Positions 43,969-53,043 are shown, counted from the first letter of the stretch. The stretch: DNA of 64,000 nt from CAZMZW01 sp964571135 (GCA_964571135.1 CAZMZW010000001.1:372001-436000); one strand, 5' to 3'. The notes: a model not told the origin generated them from the letters alone. Program-made: numbers and translations.

Positions 43969-44398
43969 CGTCTCCTTTTTGACTTCTTTATTTTAACCCT
44001 GAAATCAGAGGTTTTCGATTTCAAAAGCAGGGCTGATTTTTACCACAATATCGATGAATTACCCAGGCTGAGAGGTTCCTATTATAGCTTTATCTTTGTG
44101 AATTTTGTTTATGGTTTTCTAAGGTACATAAAAGGCCGCATCCATCCAGATCATCCAAAAACGATCCATTTCCTCTGCTCCTTGGAACTGGTGGCTTATT
44201 CGTTGCACTGAAACTCACCTGGAAGAGGTTACAGCCTGTATTTAATTATACCCGGCGCCCAATATTGCTGACACCGGAAATTACTACAGCCAGTTCATCC
44301 GGCAAAGACAAAAGCTGATAATATTAATTATATCGTAGGGAAAAGGAATCCCAACACAAGGTATAATCGCGAAGAAAAAACCATCCAAGGCCACTAAT
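43969..44398. other. Divergent gap
   Basis: 430 bases between a minus-strand lipoprotein and a plus-strand glycosyltransferase. A TATAAT at 44362-44367 is a candidate -10 box for the transferase gene. No gene or stable RNA structure was recognised. Confidence 0.45.
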
Positions 44399-45127
44399 TT
44401 GAAAACAACCCTGGTCATCCCAACCTATAACGAAGCTGAAAACCTGCCCAAATTATTGGCGGCTCTGTTTGCCTTGCCTTTAAAAGACCTGCATGTGCTG
44501 GTGGTGGACGATAACAGCCCGGATGGCACTGGCCAAATTGCGGAGGAACACAATAAAACTTTTCCCGGGAAAATAAAAGTACTGCACCGTTCGGGCAAGC
44601 TTGGTTTGGGCAGCGCTTATATTCAGGGGTTCAGGTTGTGCCTGGAAGATGGCTCGGATTATATTGGACAGATGGATGCTGATTTTTCCCACACTCCCCA
44701 AAAAGTGGTGGAATTTGTACAGGCATTGCCGGATTGTGACATGGTGCTTGGTTCACGCTACATTCCCGGTGGGAGCCTGGATAAGGATTGGGCGTTTTGG
44801 CGCAAGGGACTTTCGGTTTTTGGTAATTTTTATGCGCGCGCCATCCTCGGTCTGCCCATCCGGGATGTCACCGGTGGTTTTCGCCTGTGGAAGCGCCAAA
44901 CTTTGAGCCATTTACCTCTCGAGCGGGTCCGCTCCAATGGCTATGTGTTTCAGGTGGAAATGGCTTATGTGACCAATCGATTGGGATTTAAAATGAAAGA
45001 GATCCCGATCTATTTTGCTGAGCGCCGCTTTGGGGAATCCAAGATGTCCTTCCATATACAATGGGAAGCTGCTATGCGCGTCTGGAAGCTTAGGGGGTTG
45101 TACCGCGACCTTTCCATAATGAAATAA
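44399..45127 (+). CDS. Polyprenol-phosphate mannosyltransferase-like GT2 enzyme
   Basis: 242 residues with TTG start. A GT-A fold of family GT2 close to dolichol/polyprenol monophosphomannose synthase: PTYNEAENLP, VVDDNSPDGTG (Asp37/Asp38 for the sugar nucleotide), QMDADFSH as the DxD-type site, and the late RFGESKMS acceptor loop. No C-terminal membrane helices, as in the single-domain bacterial type. It transfers mannose or another sugar from a nucleotide to polyprenyl phosphate at the inner face of the membrane. The product could serve the membrane glycosyltransferase encoded next. Confidence 0.88.
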   Translation: MKTTLVIPTYNEAENLPKLLAALFALPLKDLHVLVVDDNSPDGTGQIAEEHNKTFPGKIKVLHRSGKLGLGSAYIQGFRLCLEDGSDYIGQMDADFSHTPQKVVEFVQALPDCDMVLGSRYIPGGSLDKDWAFWRKGLSVFGNFYARAILGLPIRDVTGGFRLWKRQTLSHLPLERVRSNGYVFQVEMAYVTNRLGFKMKEIPIYFAERRFGESKMSFHIQWEAAMRVWKLRGLYRDLSIMK

Positions 45128-45187
45128 TCTCAAAAATAAATTGTGATAAAGTTGGAATTACATTAAATCAGATTTTTGGGTTTACAA

Positions 45188-47458
45188 ATGTTGAATGTTA
45201 TTAAGAGATTGAAGCCCGTATTTCTCTTGACAATTCTTTTTACGATATCTTCCATTTTGCTCTGTTATTTGTTATTTTTTCAGATTCCCCAGGTCATCAG
45301 CGGAAAGTTCCTGTTATTTTCAACTGGGATAGGAATTCTATCCGGGCTTGGTTATTACCAATTCGTCATAAAAAACATTCGCCAACCTAAGAAATTAATA
45401 ACAAAATCTCTATTACTTTATGTTTTATTGGCAACCATCATCTCAATATTCATTTTCAAGAATCCAAAAAGCTATCTAATTGCCCCGAGCACTTGTCTTG
45501 AGCTCCGTGTCCCTTCTGCCGCTGATAATGGGAAACCGATAAAAATTAGAAATATTAATTCAGGATTTCAAGATATTAGTTATCGGCAATTCAATCGTTC
45601 ATCTTCTTCACGCCTTGAAGAAGAAGGCATTGGTTTATTTCCTGAGGGAAATATCTCCTGGTGTGGACGGGTATGGAACAAAATCGTGATTGATCTTACG
45701 GAAGTTACAAATGGTTCAAAAATAGTTATTCAAACAACTTATGAATTAAAAATTTATTATCCTTCATCAGAAGCATCGGATAATCATGCAATTATCTCCA
45801 TTGAAGTACCTGGATATTTCTTCTATAATGCTATTTCCCAACTTTCAGCCTATTTGGCTATTTTTATTTTTATTTTTTGTCTTGCGTTTGGATTTTTCCA
45901 TTTTGATCCTGCCAAAGATTCAATCAGAAAATTGATATATATATTTGTTTGTGGTTTTTTTATTCTATATTCTGTTTTTTCAATTTATTTACCAATTAGT
46001 CCAGGCAAAGCTCTCCCAAATTCAGATTCAGGTTTATTTCTCTATATTGGGAAAAATATCTTGCAGGGTAATATGGTGTATCGGGATATCTGGGAACACA
46101 AGGGACCAGTCATATATCTGATTAATGCAATGGGTTTAAGTTTTGGTTTGGGGACATGGGGGGTCTGGGCATTTGAAGTTCTCTCAATTTTTATTGTATT
46201 GATATTAATTTTTAAATACTTTTTCAAACAAAGTGGTATTGTAAGTATCTTTTGCGTCAGTTTGTTTTGTGCTTTATTAAACCCAGTACTCGAAGGAGGA
46301 AATTTTACTGAGGAATATTCCATTTTGTTTTTTTTCCTGGCTTTTTATTTATTTCACAGAATTGAAAATGGGAATTCTACAAAAGAAAAAATCTCTCTGC
46401 TATTCATAGGTTTTGTCTTTTGTTTAAGTTTCTTGCTGAAAGCTACATATATTTCTATTTATGTTTCTATGTATTTAGTTGTAATTATTAATGGGATTTT
46501 TACAAAGAACCTGAAAAAAACATGGAATTTCCTATTCCCGATAACTCTGGGATTCCTAATCACTTTCAGTATATTCTCAATATATTTGATCTGCAATTCC
46601 GCTTTTACGCAATTCATTGATAATGCGCTTGTATTTAATTTCATTTATACTTCACCGCAACAATTTTCAATTCCTAATAATGTGGGAGTAGGATTTAAGT
46701 ATCTGCAAATCCCACAAGAGCTTGTTTATTTTGCATTAGGAATTATCGTCTTCAGTGCAATAATTTTTCGAAATAAGTGGGCAGAAAAAAGGATTAACGA
46801 GCTGTGGGTTATCGCCTTTGGTTTTAGCATGGAATTGATTTTGTACAACATCTCTGGAAAGGATTTTCCTCATTACGCAATTACTCTTATCCCTTACATA
46901 ACCCTGATACTTGGGATGGCTTTAATATTAATCATTAATCCATTAAAAGAAAAATTATCGCAAAAAACAAATATGGTATTAATGGAAAAAGCTGTCTCTA
47001 TTACTTTTTTGATCATCATAATCCCATTTTTAATCATGAATCTTGGGCAAACGCTTAAATCGCTGCCGCCGCCTGATGAAAAATTTTTAAATGAATTGGA
47101 TAACGAAATTGGAAAAAATGAACCCATGCTGATCTGGGGTACTGCCCTTTACAACTATTTGTTGGAAATCCCCGCTAACTCAAAATTCGTCGCCATTAAT
47201 GGATTGCTCGATTGCCGATATGTCACCAACGAGATGGTTGATCTTTATATTTCTCAAATTTCAAAATATAAACAGGTGCTTATTTATCCAGAATCACCTT
47301 ACAGTATGATTGATCCGTTGGATCCAATCGAAAGACAAAGCCTGGAGATGTGTTCTAGACTCAAACCCATATTTGATTATGTTGATACCCATTATAAGAA
47401 AGAAAAAGAGCTAAGCAACGGCCAGAACATTTGGAACGTATACCGTTCAATTAATTAA
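45188..47458 (+). CDS. Multi-spanning membrane glycosyltransferase (PMT/ArnT-like)
   Basis: 756 residues from ATG 45188 (a TTG at 45176 is in frame but less likely). An N-terminal pair of helices and a 120-residue extracytoplasmic beta-rich insert precede about eleven membrane helices. After the helix near residue 265 the motif DSGLFLYIGKNILQGNMVYRD...HKGP fits the GT-C class loop (Asp-x-x-x-Tyr and 'Y-R-D-x-x-x-x-K-x-P') in which the first Asp is catalytic. The C-terminus is a soluble domain of about 110 residues. It should transfer a sugar from a polyprenyl-linked donor to a protein or glycan outside the membrane. Very AT-rich. Confidence 0.75.
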   Translation: MLNVIKRLKPVFLLTILFTISSILLCYLLFFQIPQVISGKFLLFSTGIGILSGLGYYQFVIKNIRQPKKLITKSLLLYVLLATIISIFIFKNPKSYLIAPSTCLELRVPSAADNGKPIKIRNINSGFQDISYRQFNRSSSSRLEEEGIGLFPEGNISWCGRVWNKIVIDLTEVTNGSKIVIQTTYELKIYYPSSEASDNHAIISIEVPGYFFYNAISQLSAYLAIFIFIFCLAFGFFHFDPAKDSIRKLIYIFVCGFFILYSVFSIYLPISPGKALPNSDSGLFLYIGKNILQGNMVYRDIWEHKGPVIYLINAMGLSFGLGTWGVWAFEVLSIFIVLILIFKYFFKQSGIVSIFCVSLFCALLNPVLEGGNFTEEYSILFFFLAFYLFHRIENGNSTKEKISLLFIGFVFCLSFLLKATYISIYVSMYLVVIINGIFTKNLKKTWNFLFPITLGFLITFSIFSIYLICNSAFTQFIDNALVFNFIYTSPQQFSIPNNVGVGFKYLQIPQELVYFALGIIVFSAIIFRNKWAEKRINELWVIAFGFSMELILYNISGKDFPHYAITLIPYITLILGMALILIINPLKEKLSQKTNMVLMEKAVSITFLIIIIPFLIMNLGQTLKSLPPPDEKFLNELDNEIGKNEPMLIWGTALYNYLLEIPANSKFVAINGLLDCRYVTNEMVDLYISQISKYKQVLIYPESPYSMIDPLDPIERQSLEMCSRLKPIFDYVDTHYKKEKELSNGQNIWNVYRSIN

Positions 47459-47495
47459 GAGTCTTCATCCCACTATACATTTTATAAGGTGCAAC

Positions 47496-48347
47496 TTAAA
47501 AGGTGATGGAGTAATAAATTTCAGTCAGTCGGCGCCATTCATCCATGCTGAGTGTTTGTGCGCGGCGCTGCGGATCAATGTGTGCCTGTTCTAACAGAGG
47601 TTCCACCTTTTCTTTTGGCCAGCCCAGCCCTGCAGCTAAAGAATTATGCAGCATCTTGCGTTTCTGGCTGAAGCCGGCTTTGCTCAACTTGAAAAAAGAA
47701 TTCAGCTGGTCGGATGCGATCAATGGTTGAGGATGGAGGTCAACCCTTATAGTGGTTGAATCCACTTTTGGACTTGGGTAAAAAGCGCTCGCCGGGATAC
47801 TTAAAACCATCTGTGGGTTGCCATATACCTGCACGCTGAGCGCTAAAAGGCTCAGGCTGCCTGGTTCGGCACATATTCTTTCTGCCACTTCCTGCTGCAC
47901 GGTAATGACCATTCGGCGGGGTTTTAACTGGGCTTCCAGCAGGTGGCGGAAGAGCGAAGAAGTGATGTAATAGGGAATATTGGCAACCACCACGTAACCA
48001 TCTTCCCCCATGAGTTTGGCTGGATCGAGCTGCAAAATATCTCCAGCCACGATCTGGATCTTGCTGCCTTCACCGGTCACTTCCTTGAGCAGCGGGATCA
48101 GTTGAATATCCATTTCCACCGCCACCACCCGTTTGGCGGTCTGCGCCAGCCAGCGGGTCAGATTGCCTGTACCCGCACCTACTTCGAGAACTGTATCCTC
48201 CGGGGAGATATCCGCTGATTGAATGATCTGCTCCAGGTAATTTTCATCGATCAGGAAGTTTTGGCCCAACCCCTTGTGCGGGGATAGACCGTACTTACGA
48301 AGTAAAGAGGGAATGTTCACCTTTGGCAGGTCTATGGCAGCACCCAT
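47496..48347 (-). CDS. ksgA: 16S rRNA dimethyladenosine transferase KsgA/RsmA
   Basis: 283 residues, normal length. GLGQNFLID (27-35), SAM motif VLEVGAGTGNL (53-63), acidic VEMD, and the catalytic NIPYY (123-127) all match KsgA, which dimethylates two adjacent adenosines near the 3' end of 16S rRNA using S-adenosylmethionine. It overlaps the upstream G5/3D gene by 16 bases. The order yabE-like then ksgA recalls Bacillus, where yabE, rnmV and ksgA are neighbours; rnmV is missing here. Confidence 0.95.
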   Translation of the reverse strand: MGAAIDLPKVNIPSLLRKYGLSPHKGLGQNFLIDENYLEQIIQSADISPEDTVLEVGAGTGNLTRWLAQTAKRVVAVEMDIQLIPLLKEVTGEGSKIQIVAGDILQLDPAKLMGEDGYVVVANIPYYITSSLFRHLLEAQLKPRRMVITVQQEVAERICAEPGSLSLLALSVQVYGNPQMVLSIPASAFYPSPKVDSTTIRVDLHPQPLIASDQLNSFFKLSKAGFSQKRKMLHNSLAAGLGWPKEKVEPLLEQAHIDPQRRAQTLSMDEWRRLTEIYYSITF

Positions 48348-49546
48348 AAAGGATTGATCGGGGCTGGTGCGAGGAAATAGATCATCTGGGTTGTATGCCA
48401 GCCGACATATTCGGCAGTTGGGATGAATACATCGATCCAGGGCTTACCCACGCAGCCCGGGCAGACGTCCGTGACTGTACCAATACCATACCCAGGAATA
48501 TACAGGCTGGCGCCCTTCATATACTTGTACCATTCCGGTCTTACCGCCACATCGCCTCTGGCAGGCCACTTACCGCTGGCTGTCGGATTGCCAGTATCGT
48601 GGTATGAGGTGATATAAACGCTGATGGCGCGGTAATACTGAATACTACCATCCGGGGTTGAGAGGGTTTGAACATTAACCATTGTGCCATAGGCATACTT
48701 TTGGGTTACCGGTACCTTGGAAACCCATTCGGCTTCGGTTTTACGGCTCACTTCTTTTCCATCTTCATACCTCACCCGTACTTGCGCAATTCGCAAACCA
48801 TATTCTCCAGTCTGCACCACTTTTTGGCTGTCAATTTGCAGCAGGGGGTCGGCCACATATTCTGTGGTGAAAGGGATGGTCTTGGGTTGTGTGGTGATTT
48901 CTTCCCGAACGCGTATCACTTTTATGGTGCGGTTAGCCGGGATAGGGTCATTCTCGCCTGGGATACTGTAATCTAGGTTTTGAAGGGAGACGCCAGCCTG
49001 CGCCAGTGCCTGCCCGATGGTTTCTGTGGCCGTTGGTAGAGTGATCTCCTGGCCCTGCACCTGGATGTGGATGGGTTGGCTGCGGCGAATGCTAACTTTA
49101 AGATCAGCGGTGAGTGGAGTCTCCAGAGGTATGGAAATGGAATCTGCGATTTGCAAAATGATGCTTTGTTCCCATAATGCCTGACCCAGCGAGGGTGCTG
49201 ATGATCGAAAAGTGGATGTTGTTCCATCCAGGGTCAGGTCAACCAGATGGGCTTTTCTAAGCTGGATGATGCTATTGCTGATGTTATCTATTGGTTTGTC
49301 AGCGGGAACCTGGATGCTATTCACTAGAATGCGATCTTCGGCATTAAGTACTATTCCTGCTTGTTTGAGGAAGACGGCTGGAATGTTGGAGCTGGTGGTA
49401 ATTTTCAGAGGTTTATCCTGTCCATCAATATATATTGAAAGAGCAGAAGAAGTTGCATTAGAGAGAATGAGCAGCAGAATTCCTATTACAAAAGCCGCTG
49501 CAGTGCCGATCCATAAAAATCTGGCATACTTGCGTAAAAAATCCAT
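48332..49546 (-). CDS. YabE-like cell-wall protein (DUF348, G5, 3D domain)
   Basis: 404 residues from ATG 49546, where a short basic start and a hydrophobic helix (FLWIGTAAAFVIGILLLI) form a membrane anchor; an upstream frame start at 49579 spans a TACAAT promoter box and is unlikely. Three DUF348-like repeats (about 35-205), a G5 domain (about 205-285, VEEITTQPKTIPFTTEYVADP-like start), then a C-terminal 3D domain with YITSYHDTGNPTASGKWP, GIGTVTDVCPG and WIDVFIP. Such proteins are peptidoglycan hydrolases or remodelling factors of the Rpf/YabE group. The transcript seems to start within a few bases of the ATG. Confidence 0.88.
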   Translation of the reverse strand: MDFLRKYARFLWIGTAAAFVIGILLLILSNATSSALSIYIDGQDKPLKITTSSNIPAVFLKQAGIVLNAEDRILVNSIQVPADKPIDNISNSIIQLRKAHLVDLTLDGTTSTFRSSAPSLGQALWEQSIILQIADSISIPLETPLTADLKVSIRRSQPIHIQVQGQEITLPTATETIGQALAQAGVSLQNLDYSIPGENDPIPANRTIKVIRVREEITTQPKTIPFTTEYVADPLLQIDSQKVVQTGEYGLRIAQVRVRYEDGKEVSRKTEAEWVSKVPVTQKYAYGTMVNVQTLSTPDGSIQYYRAISVYITSYHDTGNPTASGKWPARGDVAVRPEWYKYMKGASLYIPGYGIGTVTDVCPGCVGKPWIDVFIPTAEYVGWHTTQMIYFLAPAPINPLWVLP

Positions 49547-49553
49547 GCCAAAA

Positions 49554-49559
49554 ATTGTA
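49554..49559 (-). promoter_or_regulatory. -10 box of the YabE-like gene, implying a nearly leaderless mRNA
   Basis: On the minus strand TACAAT lies seven bases before the chosen ATG at 49546, with no Shine-Dalgarno between. A -35 element is not clear. Confidence 0.4.
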
Positions 49560-49591
49560 TCAGAAAAGCAAACAGGCAATATTAAATAGAA

Positions 49592-49618
49592 AGATCCAGA
49601 GGTCGTTCCTCTGGATCT
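49592..49618 (-). terminator. Terminator of the four-gene lipoprotein operon
   Basis: AGATCCAGAGG (49592-49602) pairs perfectly with CCTCTGGATCT (49608-49618); on the minus strand TTCTATTTAAT follows. It lies 25 bases after the last gene of the operon. Confidence 0.8.
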
Positions 49619-49642
49619 GCTTAATCCTATGATTATCTTTGG

Positions 49643-50065
49643 CTATTTGATCTTGATCTCAACCAGATCCTTGACCTGTAATTTTCCGGTGGAGCCAGGC
49701 ATGACTGTTTTTAGACCGCCGCCATCCTGAAAAGCGACAATACAGGTTTCGCATTTTAAAAGGTCGGCTCCGCTCATCTCCGCTGAATAACCGTCCTTGG
49801 CAACGAATGTGAGAGTATTGGCGTCTGTGATGTCGGTTAAAAGCAGCTTCAGGGATGTTCCGGTGGTCTTGGTGACCTTTCCATCTTTGCCAGTGTACTC
49901 TGCTTCGACCTGGGTTTTACCTTTGATGTCATCGCCGGATAAGTTCACTTCCGCTTTGCCGCCGCTAATCTTAAGTACAGAAACCGGGGCTGCTTTCGGG
50001 CTGCAGGCTGCCAGCAGCAAACTGGCCAATAAACTGATTACGATGATCGTCTTAAATGTTTTCAT
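49643..50065 (-). CDS. Lipoprotein with a molybdopterin-oxidoreductase-like (SUOX-fold) domain, short
   Basis: 140 residues; lipobox LAAC (Cys21). The mature domain resembles the shrunken SUOX-like fold of the larger neighbours: GGKAEVNLSGDDIKG, GTSLKLLLTD for GVPLxDLL, and KDGYSAEMSGADLL for DGYxxxxxxxxL. A CETC pair at about residues 106-109 (LLKCETCIVAF) is unusual and could bind metal or form a disulfide. No sign of the SUOX active-site Cys in its usual place. Last gene of the operon, nine bases after the previous one. Confidence 0.65.
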   Translation of the reverse strand: MKTFKTIIVISLLASLLLAACSPKAAPVSVLKISGGKAEVNLSGDDIKGKTQVEAEYTGKDGKVTKTTGTSLKLLLTDITDANTLTFVAKDGYSAEMSGADLLKCETCIVAFQDGGGLKTVMPGSTGKLQVKDLVEIKIK

Positions 50066-50073
50066 TTCTTCTC

Positions 50074-50565
50074 CTATTGATTATTAAATTGAATTTCAAC
50101 TAATGCATAGATCCACTTGTTGGCGGCGGTATCCGGGCAGACCAATCGGATGGGGCCGTGGGCTTTATCTTTTTCTGCGATCCAATTGCCATCCATCTTG
50201 AGTGCAATGATCGCCCCTTTTAATTCATTTTTACTGATAACCATTTCGTAGCCATCGTCCCCTCTGACCAGAATGGTGGCGAAATTCGGGTCCGCGCCTG
50301 CTTTCGCGGCAATGTCTTCCAAACGCACACCCACCCAGGTATTGATCGTGTCTTCACTGGTTGTTTTTTGCATGAGGATGTCTTTTAATTCCTTTTGCGG
50401 CATACTTGCCAGGTTGGCATAGGTTAATACCAGGGGATTACTGATATCACCGCTGATTTTAAATTTCCAATCCACGTTTGGATGGGTGGCGCAAGCGCTA
50501 AGCACAATTAGCAATAATATGAATACGGACAAAAATTTGATTTCTTTTTTTATTCTTTGTTGCAT
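50074..50565 (-). CDS. Lipoprotein with a molybdopterin-oxidoreductase-like (SUOX-fold) domain
   Basis: 163 residues; lipobox LSAC (Cys25). The domain follows the Oxidored_molyb pattern: LVLTYANLASMPQ, TWVGVRLEDIAAKAG, VRGDDGYEMVISKNEL, GPIRLVCPDTAANKWIYALVEIQF. In full sulfite-oxidase-like enzymes a conserved Cys early in the domain ligates molybdenum; it is absent, so this may be a ligand-binding relative. Exposed outside the membrane. Second to last gene in the operon. Confidence 0.75.
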   Translation of the reverse strand: MQQRIKKEIKFLSVFILLLIVLSACATHPNVDWKFKISGDISNPLVLTYANLASMPQKELKDILMQKTTSEDTINTWVGVRLEDIAAKAGADPNFATILVRGDDGYEMVISKNELKGAIIALKMDGNWIAEKDKAHGPIRLVCPDTAANKWIYALVEIQFNNQ

Positions 50566-50607
50566 ACGATCTCCTTATTAGATATGGAAAAGTATTTTTT
50601 TCGCCTC

Positions 50608-51762
50608 CTAAGGTTTAAAATAGGTAAATAAAGGAATGAGCATATCCTCGGCGATTAAATTCCCATGCTCGCCAGTTCGCTGGCCTTCTATACCGGAATG
50701 CATGCCGTGGTCTGCCGTGAGTAGAAACAAGGTATTGTTTGGACTGGCATCCACAATTTGTTGGATGTACCCGTCAATGCTCTTTACCCGTTTAATGTAT
50801 TCCGGAGTCCATGAACCATTAGCATGTCCGGTGTCATCCAGGCCATGAAAATGCACCCACAAGAAATCTGGTATCCCTTGGTGGATTTTATTGATTGCAT
50901 TTTGAAATACTTCATCATCATTTGTTCCGTTCTGGTTATCGTCATTTGATAAAACCAGGTCTTCGGCTTTCAGGTTGGCCAGGTACAGCGAATTGCCTTC
51001 GATCACCGTATATTTCTTTTGATTGTTTCGTAATTGATCAAAGATGGTCATCGTCTTCGTGGAGCGTATGCCGGATTGGTCCACACCGTTTACTTCCGGT
51101 TCAACTCCCGTGATCAGGGCTGCAGTGACCACGCTGGTCACTGGTGGATAGACCGAAAGCCCCATCATCGGTTTGCTCAATCCCATTAGATTTGGAATTA
51201 ATCCCTGCTGTTCCGCCTTCTTCACATCCAGGGTTCCAAAAGCATCCAGGAGGATCAAAACCACGTGTGCTGTTTTTTTGGAAAAAAGAGCGGGAGTCTT
51301 GGTTTCAGGGTTTCCAGGTAAAGACAGGGAAGAAAGGACTGTTGGTGCAAGATCAAGAATGGAGAATTCAATGGGGTTTGCTTGCGGGGACGGCTCCACG
51401 ATTATTTCTTTTGGTTGATTGGACTCTTTTTTTATTAAAATACTTCCATCTGCGAGCCATTTTGTACCGGACGCAATTTCATTCCAGAAATATTTATTCT
51501 CTGATCCATCAAGGTTAATAAAACTTACCTGGTTGATTGCCTGATAACCAAGAGAATGAAATAGCCGCTCAAGTGCAATATTGCCGGAATCGTCCGCATA
51601 TTTTTCCAGATTTTTCTTTTTTTCAATTCCAACCTTCTTTTCTTCCCCGGTAACGGAATTGATCACCGTGATCGAGCCAGGTATTTTGGTACAACTCGAG
51701 AATAGGGTTGCTAATAGAAATAAAGATAGAAGGATCAGAATTTGAAAAGTTGTTTTTTTCAT
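50608..51762 (-). CDS. Alkaline-phosphatase-superfamily lipoprotein (type I phosphodiesterase-like)
   Basis: 384 residues; lipobox FSSC (Cys24). An N-terminal region of about 120 residues includes another SUOX-like or unique domain, followed by the binuclear-metal hydrolase core: LILLDAFG (first metal Asp), PPVTSVVTAAL with the nucleophile Thr, HFHGLDDTGH (Asp and His ligands), TADHGMH and GEHG. Relatives are nucleotide pyrophosphatases and phosphodiesterases, placed outside the cell membrane. It could release nucleosides or phosphate from external phosphoesters, though no link to the nucleoside region is shown. Confidence 0.85.
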   Translation of the reverse strand: MKKTTFQILILLSLFLLATLFSSCTKIPGSITVINSVTGEEKKVGIEKKKNLEKYADDSGNIALERLFHSLGYQAINQVSFINLDGSENKYFWNEIASGTKWLADGSILIKKESNQPKEIIVEPSPQANPIEFSILDLAPTVLSSLSLPGNPETKTPALFSKKTAHVVLILLDAFGTLDVKKAEQQGLIPNLMGLSKPMMGLSVYPPVTSVVTAALITGVEPEVNGVDQSGIRSTKTMTIFDQLRNNQKKYTVIEGNSLYLANLKAEDLVLSNDDNQNGTNDDEVFQNAINKIHQGIPDFLWVHFHGLDDTGHANGSWTPEYIKRVKSIDGYIQQIVDASPNNTLFLLTADHGMHSGIEGQRTGEHGNLIAEDMLIPLFTYFKP

Positions 51763-51772
51763 GCCGATTTAA

Positions 51773-52765
51773 TCATTTGGGAAAATGCAGAATGATCTTT
51801 TTAATTTGCCCAATATCGCTGCCCGTAGGCACACCATCTCCCACCAGGCGTAGCGGAAAATCCTTATCGGTGAGTGGGTTGCCATTTTGCAGATAGACGA
51901 TCAGGAGCTTGTTATTTCTGGCCATCTCCTGGCTCGTGAACGTGACCGATTTCCCGCTTTTTGAGACCACTTCCACCGTGTAACCGGATTTTGCCAATGC
52001 GTCATTGAATGCACCGGTGCCATGAGGATTTTGGTCGTCCACTTTCCCGACGAGGAGCCATAAGGGGATCCCCATCCATTCATTTGCCAGGTTATCAGTC
52101 CAGATGACCTGGTGGCATTTTTCTGCGGTCCCTGCTTCAAAGGTTGCCCGGTCCATGGTTTCAGTTATTGCGCCTTCCAGATTGACAGACCATTCCTGGA
52201 GCAGAGGTTTGATGACCAACTTATTAATAAATTTTACCGACCAGTGCCCATCCGTGACCTGATTGGCTTTTTCACTGATGATTTGTAGTCTCAATGTGCC
52301 GTCGTTCTCTTTGTTGAGTGGTTGACCGTCTTGTTCCGAGGCCAGGATTACTTTTAACCCTTCAATTTTGTTTTGTTCCCCAGAGGATGGGTCATAGGTG
52401 ATGAAATTTCCCTTGGTTAATTGGGTGGAAGAGAAGCTGATGGCATACCCATCTTCAGCTTCCACCTGAACGCTGATGGGTTCATCACTTGTGTATACCA
52501 GATTGATCAGGTCAGTCAATGTCACACCGGCATATTGCTTTGGCCCTGAGATTCTGCCAGTGGTCGTCATAATCCCGCCAAAGCCGCTCGCTATTCCGGC
52601 CGCCTTGAAGTCATTGGAGTTAAGGGTGATGGTCTTATCAGCGCTGGTAATGGTCAGGATGACCTGGTTGGAGGCGGCTGGTGTTTGGGAATTCGCTCCA
52701 GTACAGCTGACTAATAGGATGGCGATCAGGATTACCCAAGAGGTCTTTGATATGATTTTTTTCAC
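51773..52765 (-). CDS. Lipoprotein with two molybdopterin-oxidoreductase-like (SUOX-fold) domains
   Basis: 330 residues from GTG 52765, seven bases after AAGGAG; the longer frame to 52786 would include the ribosome site and the terminator arm. Lipobox LVSC (Cys21). Two tandem SUOX-like domains (about 30-180 and 185-330): YAGVTLTDLINLVYT, EAEDGYAISFSSTQL in the first, and MGIPLWLLVGKVDD, FTSQEMARNNKLLIVY, DFPLRLVGDGVP in the second. The usual Mo-ligand Cys is not seen. First gene of the operon, directly behind a candidate Moco riboswitch with an intrinsic terminator. Confidence 0.78.
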   Translation of the reverse strand: MKKIISKTSWVILIAILLVSCTGANSQTPAASNQVILTITSADKTITLNSNDFKAAGIASGFGGIMTTTGRISGPKQYAGVTLTDLINLVYTSDEPISVQVEAEDGYAISFSSTQLTKGNFITYDPSSGEQNKIEGLKVILASEQDGQPLNKENDGTLRLQIISEKANQVTDGHWSVKFINKLVIKPLLQEWSVNLEGAITETMDRATFEAGTAEKCHQVIWTDNLANEWMGIPLWLLVGKVDDQNPHGTGAFNDALAKSGYTVEVVSKSGKSVTFTSQEMARNNKLLIVYLQNGNPLTDKDFPLRLVGDGVPTGSDIGQIKKIILHFPK

Positions 52766-52784
52766 TGGTTTACTCCTTGGCAGC

Positions 52785-52821
52785 AAAATAAAAAGACGGC
52801 TCGCGGAAAGGCGGCCGTCTT
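52785..52821 (-). terminator. Intrinsic terminator within the leader of the lipoprotein operon
   Basis: On the minus strand AAGACGGC (52821-52814) pairs with GCCGTCTT (52800-52793) and TTTATTTT follows. It lies between the structured leader and the first ribosome site, the place expected of a riboswitch expression platform. Confidence 0.8.
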
Positions 52822-52834
52822 GATCATTCCATAC

Positions 52835-52960
52835 CCAAACGCTCAGGCAAATGAATCAGACCCATCTCCTTTCCAAATAAGGGAGGCAAAACTGTTTCCG
52901 GTTTTACCCTATCGGTTAATGAACCATGCCCGGCAGGTTTCAGGTTCAAGAACTCGAAGA
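52835..52960 (-). ncRNA. Candidate molybdenum-cofactor-type (Moco/Tuco) riboswitch
   Basis: The minus-strand leader is highly structured. GAACC/GGTTC encloses CCTGCCGGG; then GGTAAAAC (52908-52901) pairs perfectly with GTTTTGCC (52892-52885) below a G-GAAA-C tetraloop, and CCTCC is followed by GGAAAGGAG. A GNRA-capped hairpin next to GCCTCCC and GGAAAGGAG resembles what I recall of the Moco RNA motif. The gene downstream encodes SUOX-fold (molybdopterin-type) domains, which fits, and a terminator sits in between. This is pattern memory, not a covariance-model hit. Confidence 0.5.
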
Positions 52961-53013
52961 TGATGAAAAAATTATATCATTAAGAGAATGAAAAAATGGA
53001 TCTCAATCGTGGA

Positions 53014-53043
53014 AAAATAAAAAACCCCTTATACAGGGGTTTG
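53014..53043 (-). terminator. Terminator downstream of tRNA-Phe
   Basis: AAACCCC (53022-53028) pairs with GGGGTTT (53036-53042); on the minus strand TTTATTTTT follows. Confidence 0.85.

Noticed and set aside
52835..52960. TPP, cobalamin, cyclic di-GMP or yybP-type riboswitch
   Set aside because: The key strings of these classes (CTGAGA, the B12 box, GACGCAAAGCC, AGGGGAGTAG) are missing; the elements present fit the Moco motif better.
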